From CBDCGS01 sp965216915 (GTDB lineage Bacteria > Pseudomonadota > Alphaproteobacteria > UBA828), in NCBI GenBank assembly GCA_965216915.1, contig CBDCGS010000005.1:248001-312000 (forward strand): a stretch of 64,000 nt of DNA. The letters run 5' to 3'. Positions 8,302-17,065 of this stretch are shown piece after piece. The position numbers and the translations under genes were made by a program. Position 1 is the first letter of the stretch. Each line of letters starts with the position of its first letter. The notes under the pieces are model-generated. The model was not told the DNA's origin. It saw nothing but the letters and a program-made list of their open reading frames with translations, and made no database searches.

Positions 8302-9940
8302 AGAGAGCCTCCTTGAAGGGTTGCGCGCCGAGGCGCCGATAGACATCGATGAACCGTTCGTCGGCGCTCTCGCGCAGGCCGAGATAGGTGTCGACGACCG
8401 TCTCGACCGCATCGACGATGCCGCGCTCGTCGAAGCCGCGGCCCGTGATCTCGGCGAGGCTCGCGTCCTCCGCGCCGGATCCGCCGAGCAGGAGCTGATA
8501 GTGCTCCTCGCCGCGCTTCTCGACGCCGAGAATGCCGATGTGCCCGACGTGATGGTGGCCGCAGGCGTTCACGCAGCCCGAGATGTTGAGCGCGAGCGGC
8601 CCGATCTCACGCTCGCGGTCCGCAAAGCGCCGCGAGATCGCCTGGGCGAGCGGGATCGAGCGCGCGCTGGCGAGACGGCAATAATCGAGTCCGGGACAGG
8701 CGATCATGTCGCTGATGAGCCCCGCGTTCGCCGCCGCCAGGCCCGCTGCCGCGAGCCCGTCATGAAGCGCCGGCAGATCGTCGCGGCGCACATGGGCGAG
8801 CACCAGGTTTTGCTCGTGACTGACGCGAATCTCGTCGAACGAAAATCGCTCGGCAAGATCGGCGACCGCCTCCATTTGATCGGCGGTCAGGTCGCCTGGA
8901 ATGCCGCCAACCGGCTTCAGGCTCACGGTCACGATCGCGTAGCCGGGCACGCGGTGGTCGCCGACATTGCGCGCGCACCAATCCGCGAACGCCGGGTCGC
9001 GCGCGGCGCGGGCTTGCTGGTGCGCGCTGGTGGCGGCGCCCGGCTCGAACGGGGGCGCCGCGAAATATTCGGCGATCCGCGCCAGCTCGTCTTCCGGCAG
9101 CCGGAGGGCGCCGTGGCGGATCGTCTGCCACTCCGCCTCGACCTGCGCGGCGAAAGCCTCAGTCCCGAGCGCATCGACGAGGATCTTGATGCGCGCCTTG
9201 TATTTGTTGTCGCGCCGGCCATAGAGGTTGTAGACGCGGAGGCACGCTTCGAGATAGCTCAGCAGATCCTGCGCGGGCAGGAACGGCTTGATCAGCGCGG
9301 CCAGCATAGGCGTGCGCCCCTGCCCGCCGCCGACATAGACCGCGAAGCCGAGCGCGCCCATTTCGTCGCGCAGAAGGCGAAGCCCGATGTCGTGCACCAG
9401 GATCGCCGCGCGATCGGCCTCGGCCGCGATCACCGCCACCTTGAACTTGCGCGGCAAGAACGAAAGCTCCGGATGCAGCGACGACCACTGGCGGACGATC
9501 TCGGCATAGGGGCGCGGGTCGGCGACCTCGTCGGCCGCCGCGCCGGCGAGGTGATCCGCCGTCACGTTTCGGATGCAATTGCCGGAGGTTTGGATCGCGT
9601 GCATCTCGACGGCCGCGAGCGCCTCGAGGATGTCCGGCACGTCCGCGAGCTTGGGCCAGTTGAATTGAATGTTCTGACGGGTCGTGAAATGGCCGAAACC
9701 GCGATCCCAGCGACGGGCGATCGCAGCGAGCGCGCGGAGCTGCCCGGACGACAGCGTGCCATAGGGAATCGCGACACGCAGCATGTAGGCGTGGAGCTGC
9801 AGGTAGAGCCCGTTCATCAGGCGGAGCGGGCGGAAGGCATCCTCGCTCAGCTCGCCTGACAGGCGCCGCGCGACCTGGTCGCGAAACTGCGCGACCCGCT
9901 CGTGCACGAATGCCGCGTCGAACTCGTCGTAGCGATACAT
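8288..9940 (-). CDS. cysI: Siroheme nitrite/sulfite reductase (CysI-type hemoprotein)
   Basis: 550 residues. Two ferredoxin-like half domains each precede a siroheme-binding half. The cluster and siroheme ligands are visible as C415-x5-C421 (ACPGLDYC) and C456-x3-C460 (CVNACGHHH). FTTRQNIQFNWPKL near residue 86 and TSGNCIRNVT near 119 are siroheme-contact motifs. It would reduce sulfite to sulfide with six electrons in the cytoplasm; sequence alone does not exclude nitrite. The gene order with siroheme synthase, DUF2849 and CysH favours sulfite. The donor (ferredoxin or flavoprotein) is not encoded nearby; DUF934 and DUF2849 proteins accompany this enzyme in alphaproteobacteria. Confidence 0.9.
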   Translation of the reverse strand: MYRYDEFDAAFVHERVAQFRDQVARRLSGELSEDAFRPLRLMNGLYLQLHAYMLRVAIPYGTLSSGQLRALAAIARRWDRGFGHFTTRQNIQFNWPKLADVPDILEALAAVEMHAIQTSGNCIRNVTADHLAGAAADEVADPRPYAEIVRQWSSLHPELSFLPRKFKVAVIAAEADRAAILVHDIGLRLLRDEMGALGFAVYVGGGQGRTPMLAALIKPFLPAQDLLSYLEACLRVYNLYGRRDNKYKARIKILVDALGTEAFAAQVEAEWQTIRHGALRLPEDELARIAEYFAAPPFEPGAATSAHQQARAARDPAFADWCARNVGDHRVPGYAIVTVSLKPVGGIPGDLTADQMEAVADLAERFSFDEIRVSHEQNLVLAHVRRDDLPALHDGLAAAGLAAANAGLISDMIACPGLDYCRLASARSIPLAQAISRRFADREREIGPLALNISGCVNACGHHHVGHIGILGVEKRGEEHYQLLLGGSGAEDASLAEITGRGFDERGIVDAVETVVDTYLGLRESADERFIDVYRRLGAQPFKEALYGTG

Positions 9941-9950
9941 CCGCTGCGCC

Positions 9951-10256
9951 TCAATAGTGTGCCGTCATCAGCCATCGCGCGTCGTCGACCGTGGGTCCGC
10001 CGGTGCATCGCACGCGCTCGCGCTGGCGCGCGGGGATCACGCGGCCCCGCTCACGGATCACCTCGAACGCGTAGGCATCGACGATGCGATGGGAGGCCTC
10101 CTCGCGGGCCGCCTGCGCCATCGCGGTTTCCACGGTCGACGGCGCGTCGAGGGCCTGCGCATCGGCAAAGCGCTCGCTCCACCGCGCGCCCGTCCAAAAC
10201 ACCGCAATCCCGTCGATCAGACGGTTCGCGGTCACCACCTTGGCTGTCTCACTCAC
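9951..10256 (-). CDS. DUF2849 domain protein of the sulfur assimilation operon
   Basis: 101 residues from a GTG at 10256, preceded by the purine-rich AGGTGA region after CCAAGGGAGAAGC. The start was chosen because the conserved body (VVTANRLIDGIAVFW ... RWSERFADAQAL) begins there; the longer frame runs antisense into the siroheme gene. DUF2849 proteins are small, of unknown function, and found almost exclusively between siroheme synthase and the nitrite/sulfite reductase, as here (20 bases after the former, 10 before the latter). A role in siroheme delivery or electron transfer is a guess from context only. Confidence 0.82.
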   Translation of the reverse strand: MSETAKVVTANRLIDGIAVFWTGARWSERFADAQALDAPSTVETAMAQAAREEASHRIVDAYAFEVIRERGRVIPARQRERVRCTGGPTVDDARWLMTAHY

Positions 10257-10276
10257 CTGCTTCTCCCTTGGGCTCG

Positions 10277-11308
10277 CTAGGCGGCCATGGCTGGACCAGA
10301 GGCCTTGGCGCCCCTCGATCCCGTCGACACGGCCGGAACGATCTCGAATGCGATGTGCGCCGCGCGCAGCGCGTCGAGCGCCGCCCTCTCGGAGGTGCTG
10401 GGCGCGTCGGCGGCGGTTAGCCAGACCACGTGCCGTCCCGCCCTGGCATGTTCGACGAGCACGTCCGCGCAATCGTCCGGCTCAACGCGCACGGCCTCAC
10501 GCCGAGCCATCGCCGCGATGGCGTCCGGCACCCCCGGGTCGTGGACGATGACATCGGCGTCACCGAGCACCCGCTGCGCGCGCAGGGTCATCAAATCGGC
10601 GGCGCCGGGGTTGCCGTCGACCACCCAGACGCAGCCGGGCGCGGCCCGAGATGCGGCTGTGGTCGCGTTGAGCGCTTCGAGCGCCAAACGGCGCCCCGTC
10701 GCCTCGTCACCGGCGAGGATCGCACCTGCCGCGGGGCCGTCGATGAACCAGCGCCAGAAGGCCCGCCGCCGCCCGGGCTGGCGCAGCGCATGCGACACGG
10801 TGCCGCGCAGGCCGGCGGCGATGATCGCGACCCGGCCAAGGCGCGGCGACAGCGACCCGTCGATCCGCGCACGGATCCGTTGGGCGAGCACCGGTGCGGC
10901 GCCGGCGCTTCCGATCGCGACGACGACCGGCGCCCGGTTGACGATCGCCGGCACGTCGAAATCGCAAAGCGCCGGATGGTCGGCGACATTGACCGGCACG
11001 CGTGCGCGCCGCGCCGCCTCGGCGACGCGTGCGTTGACCGCGTCGTCGTCGCTCGCCGCGAACGCCAATGCCCGACCGGCGACATCCGCTGGATCAAATG
11101 CACAGCGGATCCATGTGACCTGAGGCTTCGCCGGCGGCACCGCGACGGCACGGTCGGATGTCGGACACACCAGCGCCGTCGGCACATCGAACTCCGCCAA
11201 GAGGGCAAGACGTCCTGCCAATCGCGGGCCGTCGCCGACGAGCAAGACGCTGCGCCCCTCGAGGCGATGGAGTGCGGGGAAAGTCGACAGCTTCGCCATA
11301 TTAAACAC
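10277..11308 (-). CDS. cysG: Siroheme synthase: precorrin-2 dehydrogenase domain plus truncated methyltransferase domain
   Basis: 343 residues against ~460 for full CysG. Residues ~10-215 match the precorrin-2 dehydrogenase/ferrochelatase half: SVLLVGDGP nucleotide loop, FAASDDDAVN with the catalytic Asp, VNVADHPALCDFDVPA, and IGSAGAAPVLAQRIR. From ~228 the uroporphyrinogen-III methyltransferase half begins, but its VGAGPGD SAM loop is altered to VDGNPGA and the protein ends ~115 residues in, where the domain normally needs ~245. The methyltransferase is therefore probably non-functional and precorrin-2 must come from another gene. The start is GTG at 11308 or ATG at 11299; neither has a strong ribosome site. 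First gene of the minus-strand sulfur operon. Confidence 0.8.
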   Translation of the reverse strand: MFNMAKLSTFPALHRLEGRSVLLVGDGPRLAGRLALLAEFDVPTALVCPTSDRAVAVPPAKPQVTWIRCAFDPADVAGRALAFAASDDDAVNARVAEAARRARVPVNVADHPALCDFDVPAIVNRAPVVVAIGSAGAAPVLAQRIRARIDGSLSPRLGRVAIIAAGLRGTVSHALRQPGRRRAFWRWFIDGPAAGAILAGDEATGRRLALEALNATTAASRAAPGCVWVVDGNPGAADLMTLRAQRVLGDADVIVHDPGVPDAIAAMARREAVRVEPDDCADVLVEHARAGRHVVWLTAADAPSTSERAALDALRAAHIAFEIVPAVSTGSRGAKASGPAMAA

Positions 11309-11322
11309 GTGAATTGCGTGTT
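11304..11322. promoter_or_regulatory. AT-rich divergent promoter region with a short palindrome
   Basis: Bases ~11300-11390 are strikingly A/T-rich in an otherwise GC-rich window and lie between the minus-strand sulfur operon and the plus-strand amidohydrolase. Within it, AACACG (11304-11309) and CGTGTT (11317-11322) form a perfect 6-bp inverted repeat around a 7-base spacer, overlapping the GTG start of the siroheme gene. This geometry suits an operator for a dimeric regulator such as a LysR or CysB-like protein, but no regulator gene is adjacent and no clear -35/-10 pair was identified. If transcription starts here the sulfur operon mRNA could be nearly leaderless from the ATG at 11299. Confidence 0.35.
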
Positions 11323-11545
11323 AAACTCTTTAATAACTTTAGATGATCGAGGAAATTAAAAATAACCAAATATTCTATGTAAAATTATGCCTGCCCCGGG
11401 GCTGATCCCGCGTGCCGGCCCGCCGTCCCTTTCGGCACGTCCTCGAGCGCGCAGCCGGAACGCGACGAAATGCCGCAGCGGTCGCGTCTTCGACGAGAAC
11501 GGTCTAGTCTTCCGAACGCGCAAGGAACGCAGGCGGGAGGCCAAG

Positions 11546-12952
11546 ATGACGCGCTATCTGGTGACGAACGGCGCCGTGTTGGACGCGACGGGAGCCGCGC
11601 CACGCGCGAACGGCGCGGTGCTGATCGAAGGCAACCGGATCGCCAAGATCGGCGCGGCCGACGCGGTGAAGGCGGCGGCCGAGGCCGGCGGGCCCTACGA
11701 GACCATCGATGCGAGCGGCATGACGGTGATGCCCGGCCTCATCGATGCGCATTGCCACATCTCTTACGGCAACATCCTCTCGTTCGAGGAGCTCGACCTT
11801 TACACCAGCGTCGAGTACCGCACGCTGCGCGCCGCCAACAACGCGCGCAAGGTGCTGCGCGCCGGCGTCACGGCGTTCTCCGATCCCGGCTCCACTTGGA
11901 ACATCTCCGTCGCGATCCGCGATGCCATCAATGCGGGCCTCATCGAGGGGCCGCGCATGGCATCGGCCGGGCGCTACATCACCACCTTCAACGCCATCGG
12001 CTCGCCCTGGCCAACCTGGATGGAGCACCCGCAATCATCGTTCGCCGTGCTCTGCAATACGCGCGACGAGATGATCCGCGAGGTGCGCCGCGAGGTGAAG
12101 GACGGCGTCGACATGATCAAGGTCGCGGGCGACGGCGACGTCCTCACCGGCAATGACGATCTCGCCGGCAGCCTCGGCCTCGAGGACCTGCAGGCGATCG
12201 CCGAGACCACGCACCGCCTCGGTCGGGTTTGCACGATCCACGCCCGCTCGGGCGCGGTGTCGGCCAACGCGATCCGCGCCGGCTTCGACTGGATCATCCA
12301 CGGCTCCTACATGTCAGACGACGATCTCGCCGTGCTGTTCGCGCATCGCACGCCCTTGGTCCCGACCTTCTCGATACTCGTCAACACGCTCGACTGGGGG
12401 CCAGACCTCGGAACCTCGGACTTCATCCTCGACGCCTACAAGGACGAGCTCGAGCGGGTTACCAAGGTGATACAGCGCTCACACGCGGAGGGAATCGCCA
12501 TCATCGCCGGCACCGACAGCGGACAGGGCTCCATTCCGTATGGCGAGTGGCACGCGCGCGAGCTGGAACATTTGGTGACCTATGGCGGGCTCTCCACCAT
12601 GGACGCGATCCGGGCCGGCACGGCCAACGCCGCCTTGACCGTCGGCATGACCGACGAGATCGGCACGCTCGAGGAAGGCAAGCTCGCCGACCTCCTGGTG
12701 GTCGACGGCGATCCGCTCGCCGATGTCTCGGTGCTGCAGGACAAGACGCGCCTCAAGGTCATCATGAAAGATGGCGTCGTGGTCGACACGACCACTCCCA
12801 TCCCCGAGCCCGCACCCTACCCCTGGGAAAAGCCGAAGCTCTATTGGCAGGATGCGCGCATGCCGACCCAGGATTTCGTGCGCGACCATGCCACCAAGAA
12901 GCCCGCATGGATGACGGACGGGCCGCGGCGCCGCCTCGACGCCGCCGAGTAA
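11546..12952 (+). CDS. Metal-dependent amidohydrolase (prolidase/imidazolonepropionase-like)
   Basis: 468 residues from the ATG at 11546, which has a strong GCGGGAGG ribosome site 5-6 bases upstream; the in-frame extension to 11387 is unconserved. The beta-sandwich start (TNGAVLDATG) leads to VMPGLIDAHCHIS (metal-binding HxH), then IKVAGDGD, CTIHARSG and WIIHGSYM (histidines of strands 5 and 6) and GTDSGQG with the catalytic Asp, before the closing GTLEEGKLADLLVVDGDPL. The protein fits the COG1228 group that hydrolyses Xaa-Pro dipeptides or cyclic imides. Cytoplasmic, no signal peptide. The substrate is not predictable, but an amide/cyclic amide target fits the theme of the window. Confidence 0.88.
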   Translation: MTRYLVTNGAVLDATGAAPRANGAVLIEGNRIAKIGAADAVKAAAEAGGPYETIDASGMTVMPGLIDAHCHISYGNILSFEELDLYTSVEYRTLRAANNARKVLRAGVTAFSDPGSTWNISVAIRDAINAGLIEGPRMASAGRYITTFNAIGSPWPTWMEHPQSSFAVLCNTRDEMIREVRREVKDGVDMIKVAGDGDVLTGNDDLAGSLGLEDLQAIAETTHRLGRVCTIHARSGAVSANAIRAGFDWIIHGSYMSDDDLAVLFAHRTPLVPTFSILVNTLDWGPDLGTSDFILDAYKDELERVTKVIQRSHAEGIAIIAGTDSGQGSIPYGEWHARELEHLVTYGGLSTMDAIRAGTANAALTVGMTDEIGTLEEGKLADLLVVDGDPLADVSVLQDKTRLKVIMKDGVVVDTTTPIPEPAPYPWEKPKLYWQDARMPTQDFVRDHATKKPAWMTDGPRRRLDAAE

Positions 12953-12990
12953 CCCACCCCCGGCGCGGCCCCACCCGCGCGGGATTTGCG

Positions 12991-13239
12991 CTAGTCGTCG
13001 GGCGGGATGATCTCCTGCACGCAGACCTGATCGATCAGGTGCTCGCGGCGTAGATCACGCAGATGGGCGCGCTTGTGCTCGTTGGCCAGGTTCGCCCCGA
13101 CGCCGGCGGTCATGGCGAGCACCACCGAGCGGTCGCTCATGTCCAGCCAATAACCGCGCCGCACCAGCTTGCCGTCGGCATCACGGGCGAAGGGATTGTT
13201 CGGATCGGCTCCGAGATCGGGTGAATAGAACTCGCTCAT
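12991..13239 (-). CDS. Small hypothetical protein, 82 residues
   Basis: Starts MSEFYSPDLGADPNNPFARD and ends PPDD. No membrane segment, signal peptide or known motif; composition is charged and the codon pattern is like its neighbours. It lies 9 bases downstream of the DUF6064 membrane gene on the same strand, so it is probably the last gene of that three-gene run. Length, start context (TAGGATCAAGCC upstream) and strand agreement support a real gene, but I do not recognise the family and propose no function. Confidence 0.6.
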   Translation of the reverse strand: MSEFYSPDLGADPNNPFARDADGKLVRRGYWLDMSDRSVVLAMTAGVGANLANEHKRAHLRDLRREHLIDQVCVQEIIPPDD

Positions 13240-13248
13240 GGCTTGATC

Positions 13249-13947
13249 CTAAGCGGCTTTCGTCGGTCTGGCCACCGCCCGCCCCAGCTGCTGGCGCACG
13301 AGCCAAAGCAGCGCCACCACCGTCACGACCGCGAGGGTGAAGCCGTCCCACGCCTCGAGCACCCGGGCGAGCGCGCCCTCGACCACGGCCCAGAGCACCG
13401 GCAACAGGAGCAAGGGCCAGCGCGCCCACCCGCGCGCGAGAAGAAGCAGGCCGAGTGTCGCCACCACCGTCGGCGCGGCGGCGAGCCCAAACACCTCAAG
13501 GCCGCCGAGCGCCCGTCCCGCGAGGAGGCCAACCAAGGGCTGCACCGCCAGGGCGAAGACGATCAGCGCAAGCGCCAGCGCATCGCGCCGCGCGCCGCCG
13601 CGGGGAAATCTCAGCGTTCCCCATGCCGTGCCGAGCAGGAGGAAGAGGCCCGCTTGGGCCGCGAAGGCGTAGGCGAAGAATGGCGCGGCGAGCAAGATGC
13701 TCTCATAGCGCGCCAGGTGAAACGCGACCGCGACCCATAGCCACGCCGCCGCGATTATCGCAGCGATCAGACGGTCACGCCCCCTCCCCCCGCCCCAACG
13801 GAGCAGCGCGAGCAGCACGACGCCGAGCAGCAACGCCACGATGTGGGCCGGCCACACCGCGTCGTTGTAGAGCTCGAACAGGCGATGATAGGTGTCGCGT
13901 GAGAACGGGATGAAATCCGCCAACGAATAGGTCAGCAGCTCTCCCAT
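13249..13947 (-). CDS. DUF6064-like multi-span membrane protein
   Basis: 232 residues with about seven hydrophobic spans, for example AHIVALLLGVVLLALL, DRLIAAIIAAAWLWVAVAF and LGLLLLARGWARWPLLLL. The N-terminal LLTYSLADFIPFSRDTYHRL is typical of the DUF6064 group, for which no activity is known. Inner-membrane location is predicted. The ATG at 13947 shares one base with the TGA of the aldo/keto reductase gene (TGATG), so the two are translationally coupled. An in-frame TTG one codon earlier is the only alternative start. Confidence 0.75.
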   Translation of the reverse strand: MGELLTYSLADFIPFSRDTYHRLFELYNDAVWPAHIVALLLGVVLLALLRWGGGRGRDRLIAAIIAAAWLWVAVAFHLARYESILLAAPFFAYAFAAQAGLFLLLGTAWGTLRFPRGGARRDALALALIVFALAVQPLVGLLAGRALGGLEVFGLAAAPTVVATLGLLLLARGWARWPLLLLPVLWAVVEGALARVLEAWDGFTLAVVTVVALLWLVRQQLGRAVARPTKAA

Positions 13948-14885
13948 CAAAGCTCTTCGACAGTGCGGACCATGCGTTGGCGCAGCGCCGCGTCTGGCAG
14001 GCGCCCGCGGGCTGCCGCCATGTTCTCGTGCATGTGGTCAACCCGGCTCGTCGCGGGGATCGCGCAGGTCACCGTCGGATGCCCCGTGATGAATTTGAGC
14101 AGGAATTGCGGCCAGCTCTCGCAGTCGAACGACGACGCCCAGGGCGGCAGCGGCGCGCCTGCGAGACGGTCGATCAGTGCGCCCCGCTGGAACGGGCGGT
14201 TGATGATCACCCCGAGCCCGCGTTCCGCCGCGAGCGGCAGCAAGCGCTGCTCCGCCGCGCGATCGGCGATGTTGTAGGTGAACTGCACGAAATCGATCGG
14301 CTGGGTCGCCATCACCCTTTCGAAGTCGCCGTGACGGCGTCCGTGCGAAGTGGTGATGCCGACATAACGCACCTGACCCGCCTCCTTCATGGCGAGAAGC
14401 GTCTCGAGATGCGGCTCCCAGGCGCGCAAGTTGTGGATCTGCAGCAGATCGAAGCGCTCGATGCCCCAAAGCCGGGCGGACTCGGCGATCTGGGGCGGCC
14501 CGTCCTCGCCGTCGGAGGTCCACACCTTGGTAGCCGTGAACAAGCTCGCAGGCGCGCCGCGCTTGGCGAGGCCATGGCCGATTACCGCCTCAGACGAGCC
14601 ATACATGGGCGAGGAATCGATGAGCGCCCCGCCCTCGGCGAAGAAGGCCCCCAGCACATCGGCGCGGGCGTCACGCGCTTCCGCGTCGTCTCCGACGTTG
14701 AAGGTGATCCAGCTCCCCATGCCGATCACGGGCAGAGTCTCGCCGGTCCCCGGAATGCGTCGCATCAAGGGCGCCGCCGTCGACACATTCGCCCGCGCCG
14801 GCGCGACGAGCGCGGCCGCGCCGGTCGCGGCGAAGCCGGTCAGCACGGCCCGACGACTTAGCCGGCACGGTGTGCGCGTGCGCAT
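13947..14885 (-). CDS. Tat-exported aldo/keto reductase
   Basis: 312 residues. The N-terminus SRRAVLTGFAATGAAALVAPARA is a twin-arginine signal peptide (cut after about residue 32), so a folded, cofactor-loaded enzyme would be sent to the periplasm. The AKR barrel carries VIGMGSWITF, ALIDSSPMYGSSE (Asp and Tyr of the tetrad), ATKVWT (Lys) and LLQIHNLRAW (His). Aldo/keto reductases reduce aldehydes and ketones with NADPH. The start at 14885 was picked for its AGGAGG ribosome site; the longer frame to 15047 lacks conservation. Divergent from the monooxygenase operon across a 227-base gap. Periplasmic NADPH supply is a puzzle shared by known Tat-AKRs. Confidence 0.85.
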   Translation of the reverse strand: MRTRTPCRLSRRAVLTGFAATGAAALVAPARANVSTAAPLMRRIPGTGETLPVIGMGSWITFNVGDDAEARDARADVLGAFFAEGGALIDSSPMYGSSEAVIGHGLAKRGAPASLFTATKVWTSDGEDGPPQIAESARLWGIERFDLLQIHNLRAWEPHLETLLAMKEAGQVRYVGITTSHGRRHGDFERVMATQPIDFVQFTYNIADRAAEQRLLPLAAERGLGVIINRPFQRGALIDRLAGAPLPPWASSFDCESWPQFLLKFITGHPTVTCAIPATSRVDHMHENMAAARGRLPDAALRQRMVRTVEEL

Positions 14886-15112
14886 GGGCTTGGCCTCCTG
14901 ACATCCGTCCCTGATCAGGAGATGGTGTCGCGACATGCCGCGTCCACCACCTCGCGCCCCTGCCCGCTCTGGTCTGACGGACAGGGCTGACGAGCATACG
15001 CCCGAACCAGGGAAAACGCGCCGGTTCGACAGGCGTGGCGTACGCATTAGAATGCCGCACGCTGGGCGCCTGGTCCGACGCCTGGTGCCTTGAGACTTGG
15101 CTGGTGCTGCGC

Positions 15113-17035
15113 ATGACCCTTTCCGCCCGCGAACTCGTCGCCGATGAGGCGCGGCTGCGCGCCGCCCTTGCGGAGGCGGATATCGCGCCGCTGCTCATGG
15201 TGCTGGTCCAGCTCACCAGCGACGAGGCGCTGCTCGACCGGCTGGCGCCCTACTTTCGCGGCGCGTGGGACTATGCGCACCACGTGCCCGATGACGAGCG
15301 CGCGGCGGTGCGCGAGCGGCTGATCGCCGTGCTCAGAGACTATGCGACCGCCGACCGCTCGCTCCACCAGCGCCCGCCTGACGCGCTGATCGGCAAGATG
15401 ATGAGCGTCTGCGTCGGCACCGAGGTGCCGGCGGAGTATGTCCCCATGATGCGCGAGGAGATGGGCCTCAACGGCGAGGACGTGCGCGGCATCGCCTGGC
15501 GCGCGCGGCCGCGCGAGACCACCCTCGCCCGCTTCAAGGTCGCCGTCATCGGCGCGGGAATGTCCGGGATTTGCGCGGGCATACGGCTTCGCGAGGCCGG
15601 CATCCCCTTCGAGATCTTCGAGAAGAACGACCGGGTCGGCGGCACCTGGTACGAGAATGCCTATCCCGGCTGCGGCGTCGACACGCCCAACCACTTCTAC
15701 TCGTTCTCGTTCGAGCCATATCACGCGTGGCCGGATTTCTACTCCAAGCGCGACGAGCTCCAGGCCTATTTCGAGCGCTGCGTCGACAAGTTCGGCATTC
15801 GAGACCGCATCCGCTTCGATACCGAGGTCGCCTCCGCGACCTATGACGAGGCGCGTGCGATCTGGCGGCTCGTCGCGCGCGACGCAAGCGGAGCGGAGCG
15901 CGTCGTCGAGGCGAACGCGGTGATCTGCGCGGTCGGCCAGCTCAACCGGCCGAAGGTCCCAGACATCCCCGGTCTCGCGGATTTCGCCGGCCCCGCTTTT
16001 CATACCGGCGCCTGGCAACGCGAGCACGATCTCGGCGGCCGGCGCGTCGCGATGATCGGCACCGGCGCGAGCGGCATGCAGGTCGGCCCGACGATCGCGC
16101 CCGCGGTCGGCCATCTCACGATCTTCCAGCGCTCGCCGCATTGGGTGGTGCGCAATCCCAACTATCACCGCGCGGTGAGCGAGGGCATGAAGTGGGTGCT
16201 CGCCAACCTGCCCTTCTTTGCCAAGTGGTATCGCTTCACCCTCTTCTGGGGCTTCGCCGACGGCATTCACCCGGCGCTGCAGATCGACCCCGCCTGGCCG
16301 CATCCGGAGCGCTCCGTCAACGCGATCAACGAGCGCCACCGCGAGAGCATCATGCGCTTCGTGCGGCGCGAGATCGGCGATGATCCCGAACTGATGGCCA
16401 AATGCGTGCCCGACTACCCGCCCTACGGCAAGCGCATCCTGATCGACAATCACTGGTACCGCATGTTGAAGCGCGACAATGTCACGCTCGTCACAGCGCC
16501 GATCACGCGCATCGAGGCGGATGCGATCCACACGGGCGACGGCGCGCGTCACCCGGTCGACATCATCCTGCTGGCCACGGGCTTTCAGGCCGCGCGCATG
16601 CTGTGGCCGATTGAGGTGGTCGGGCGCGGCGGCGTCACCATTCGCGAGCTTTGGGGCGACGACGATCCGCGCGCCTATCTCGGCATCACGGTGCCGCGCT
16701 TTCCGAACTTCTTCATGCTCTATGGCCCGAACACCAATCTCGGCCATGGCGGCAGCGCGATCTATCACACCGAATGCCAGGTGCGTTATGCGCTCCATTG
16801 CCTGCGCGAGCTGCTCGAAACCGGGTGCGCATCTATGGAATGCCGGGCCGAGGCGCACGATGCCTACAACGCGCGTGTCGACGCCGCACACGCGCGCATG
16901 GTGTGGAGCCATCCCGGCATGCGCAACTGGTACAAGAACAGCCGTGGGCGGGTGATCACCAACTCGCCCTGGCGTCTGGTCGACTATTGGGCCATGACCG
17001 CGGAGCCCGATTTGGCTGACTACGTCATCCACTGA
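15113..17035 (+). CDS. Baeyer-Villiger-type flavin monooxygenase (4-hydroxyacetophenone monooxygenase-like)
   Basis: 640 residues. An N-terminal helical extension of ~140 residues precedes the FAD site GAGMSG (147-152); DRVGGTWYENAYPGCGVD follows, then the Baeyer-Villiger fingerprint FAGPAFHTGAW (form FxGxxxHTxxW) and the NADPH loop GTGASG. Size and extension match 4-hydroxyacetophenone monooxygenase, which inserts oxygen next to aryl ketones. NADPH- and O2-dependent, cytoplasmic. The ATG at 15113 begins the extension; an in-frame ATG at 15035 lies in poorly conserved sequence. First gene of a five-gene plus-strand run ending in a GMC dehydrogenase. Substrate unknown. Confidence 0.88.
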   Translation: MTLSARELVADEARLRAALAEADIAPLLMVLVQLTSDEALLDRLAPYFRGAWDYAHHVPDDERAAVRERLIAVLRDYATADRSLHQRPPDALIGKMMSVCVGTEVPAEYVPMMREEMGLNGEDVRGIAWRARPRETTLARFKVAVIGAGMSGICAGIRLREAGIPFEIFEKNDRVGGTWYENAYPGCGVDTPNHFYSFSFEPYHAWPDFYSKRDELQAYFERCVDKFGIRDRIRFDTEVASATYDEARAIWRLVARDASGAERVVEANAVICAVGQLNRPKVPDIPGLADFAGPAFHTGAWQREHDLGGRRVAMIGTGASGMQVGPTIAPAVGHLTIFQRSPHWVVRNPNYHRAVSEGMKWVLANLPFFAKWYRFTLFWGFADGIHPALQIDPAWPHPERSVNAINERHRESIMRFVRREIGDDPELMAKCVPDYPPYGKRILIDNHWYRMLKRDNVTLVTAPITRIEADAIHTGDGARHPVDIILLATGFQAARMLWPIEVVGRGGVTIRELWGDDDPRAYLGITVPRFPNFFMLYGPNTNLGHGGSAIYHTECQVRYALHCLRELLETGCASMECRAEAHDAYNARVDAAHARMVWSHPGMRNWYKNSRGRVITNSPWRLVDYWAMTAEPDLADYVIH

Positions 17036-17065
17036 AGGGCGCGCGTGACAAGGAGAAGGTGGACG

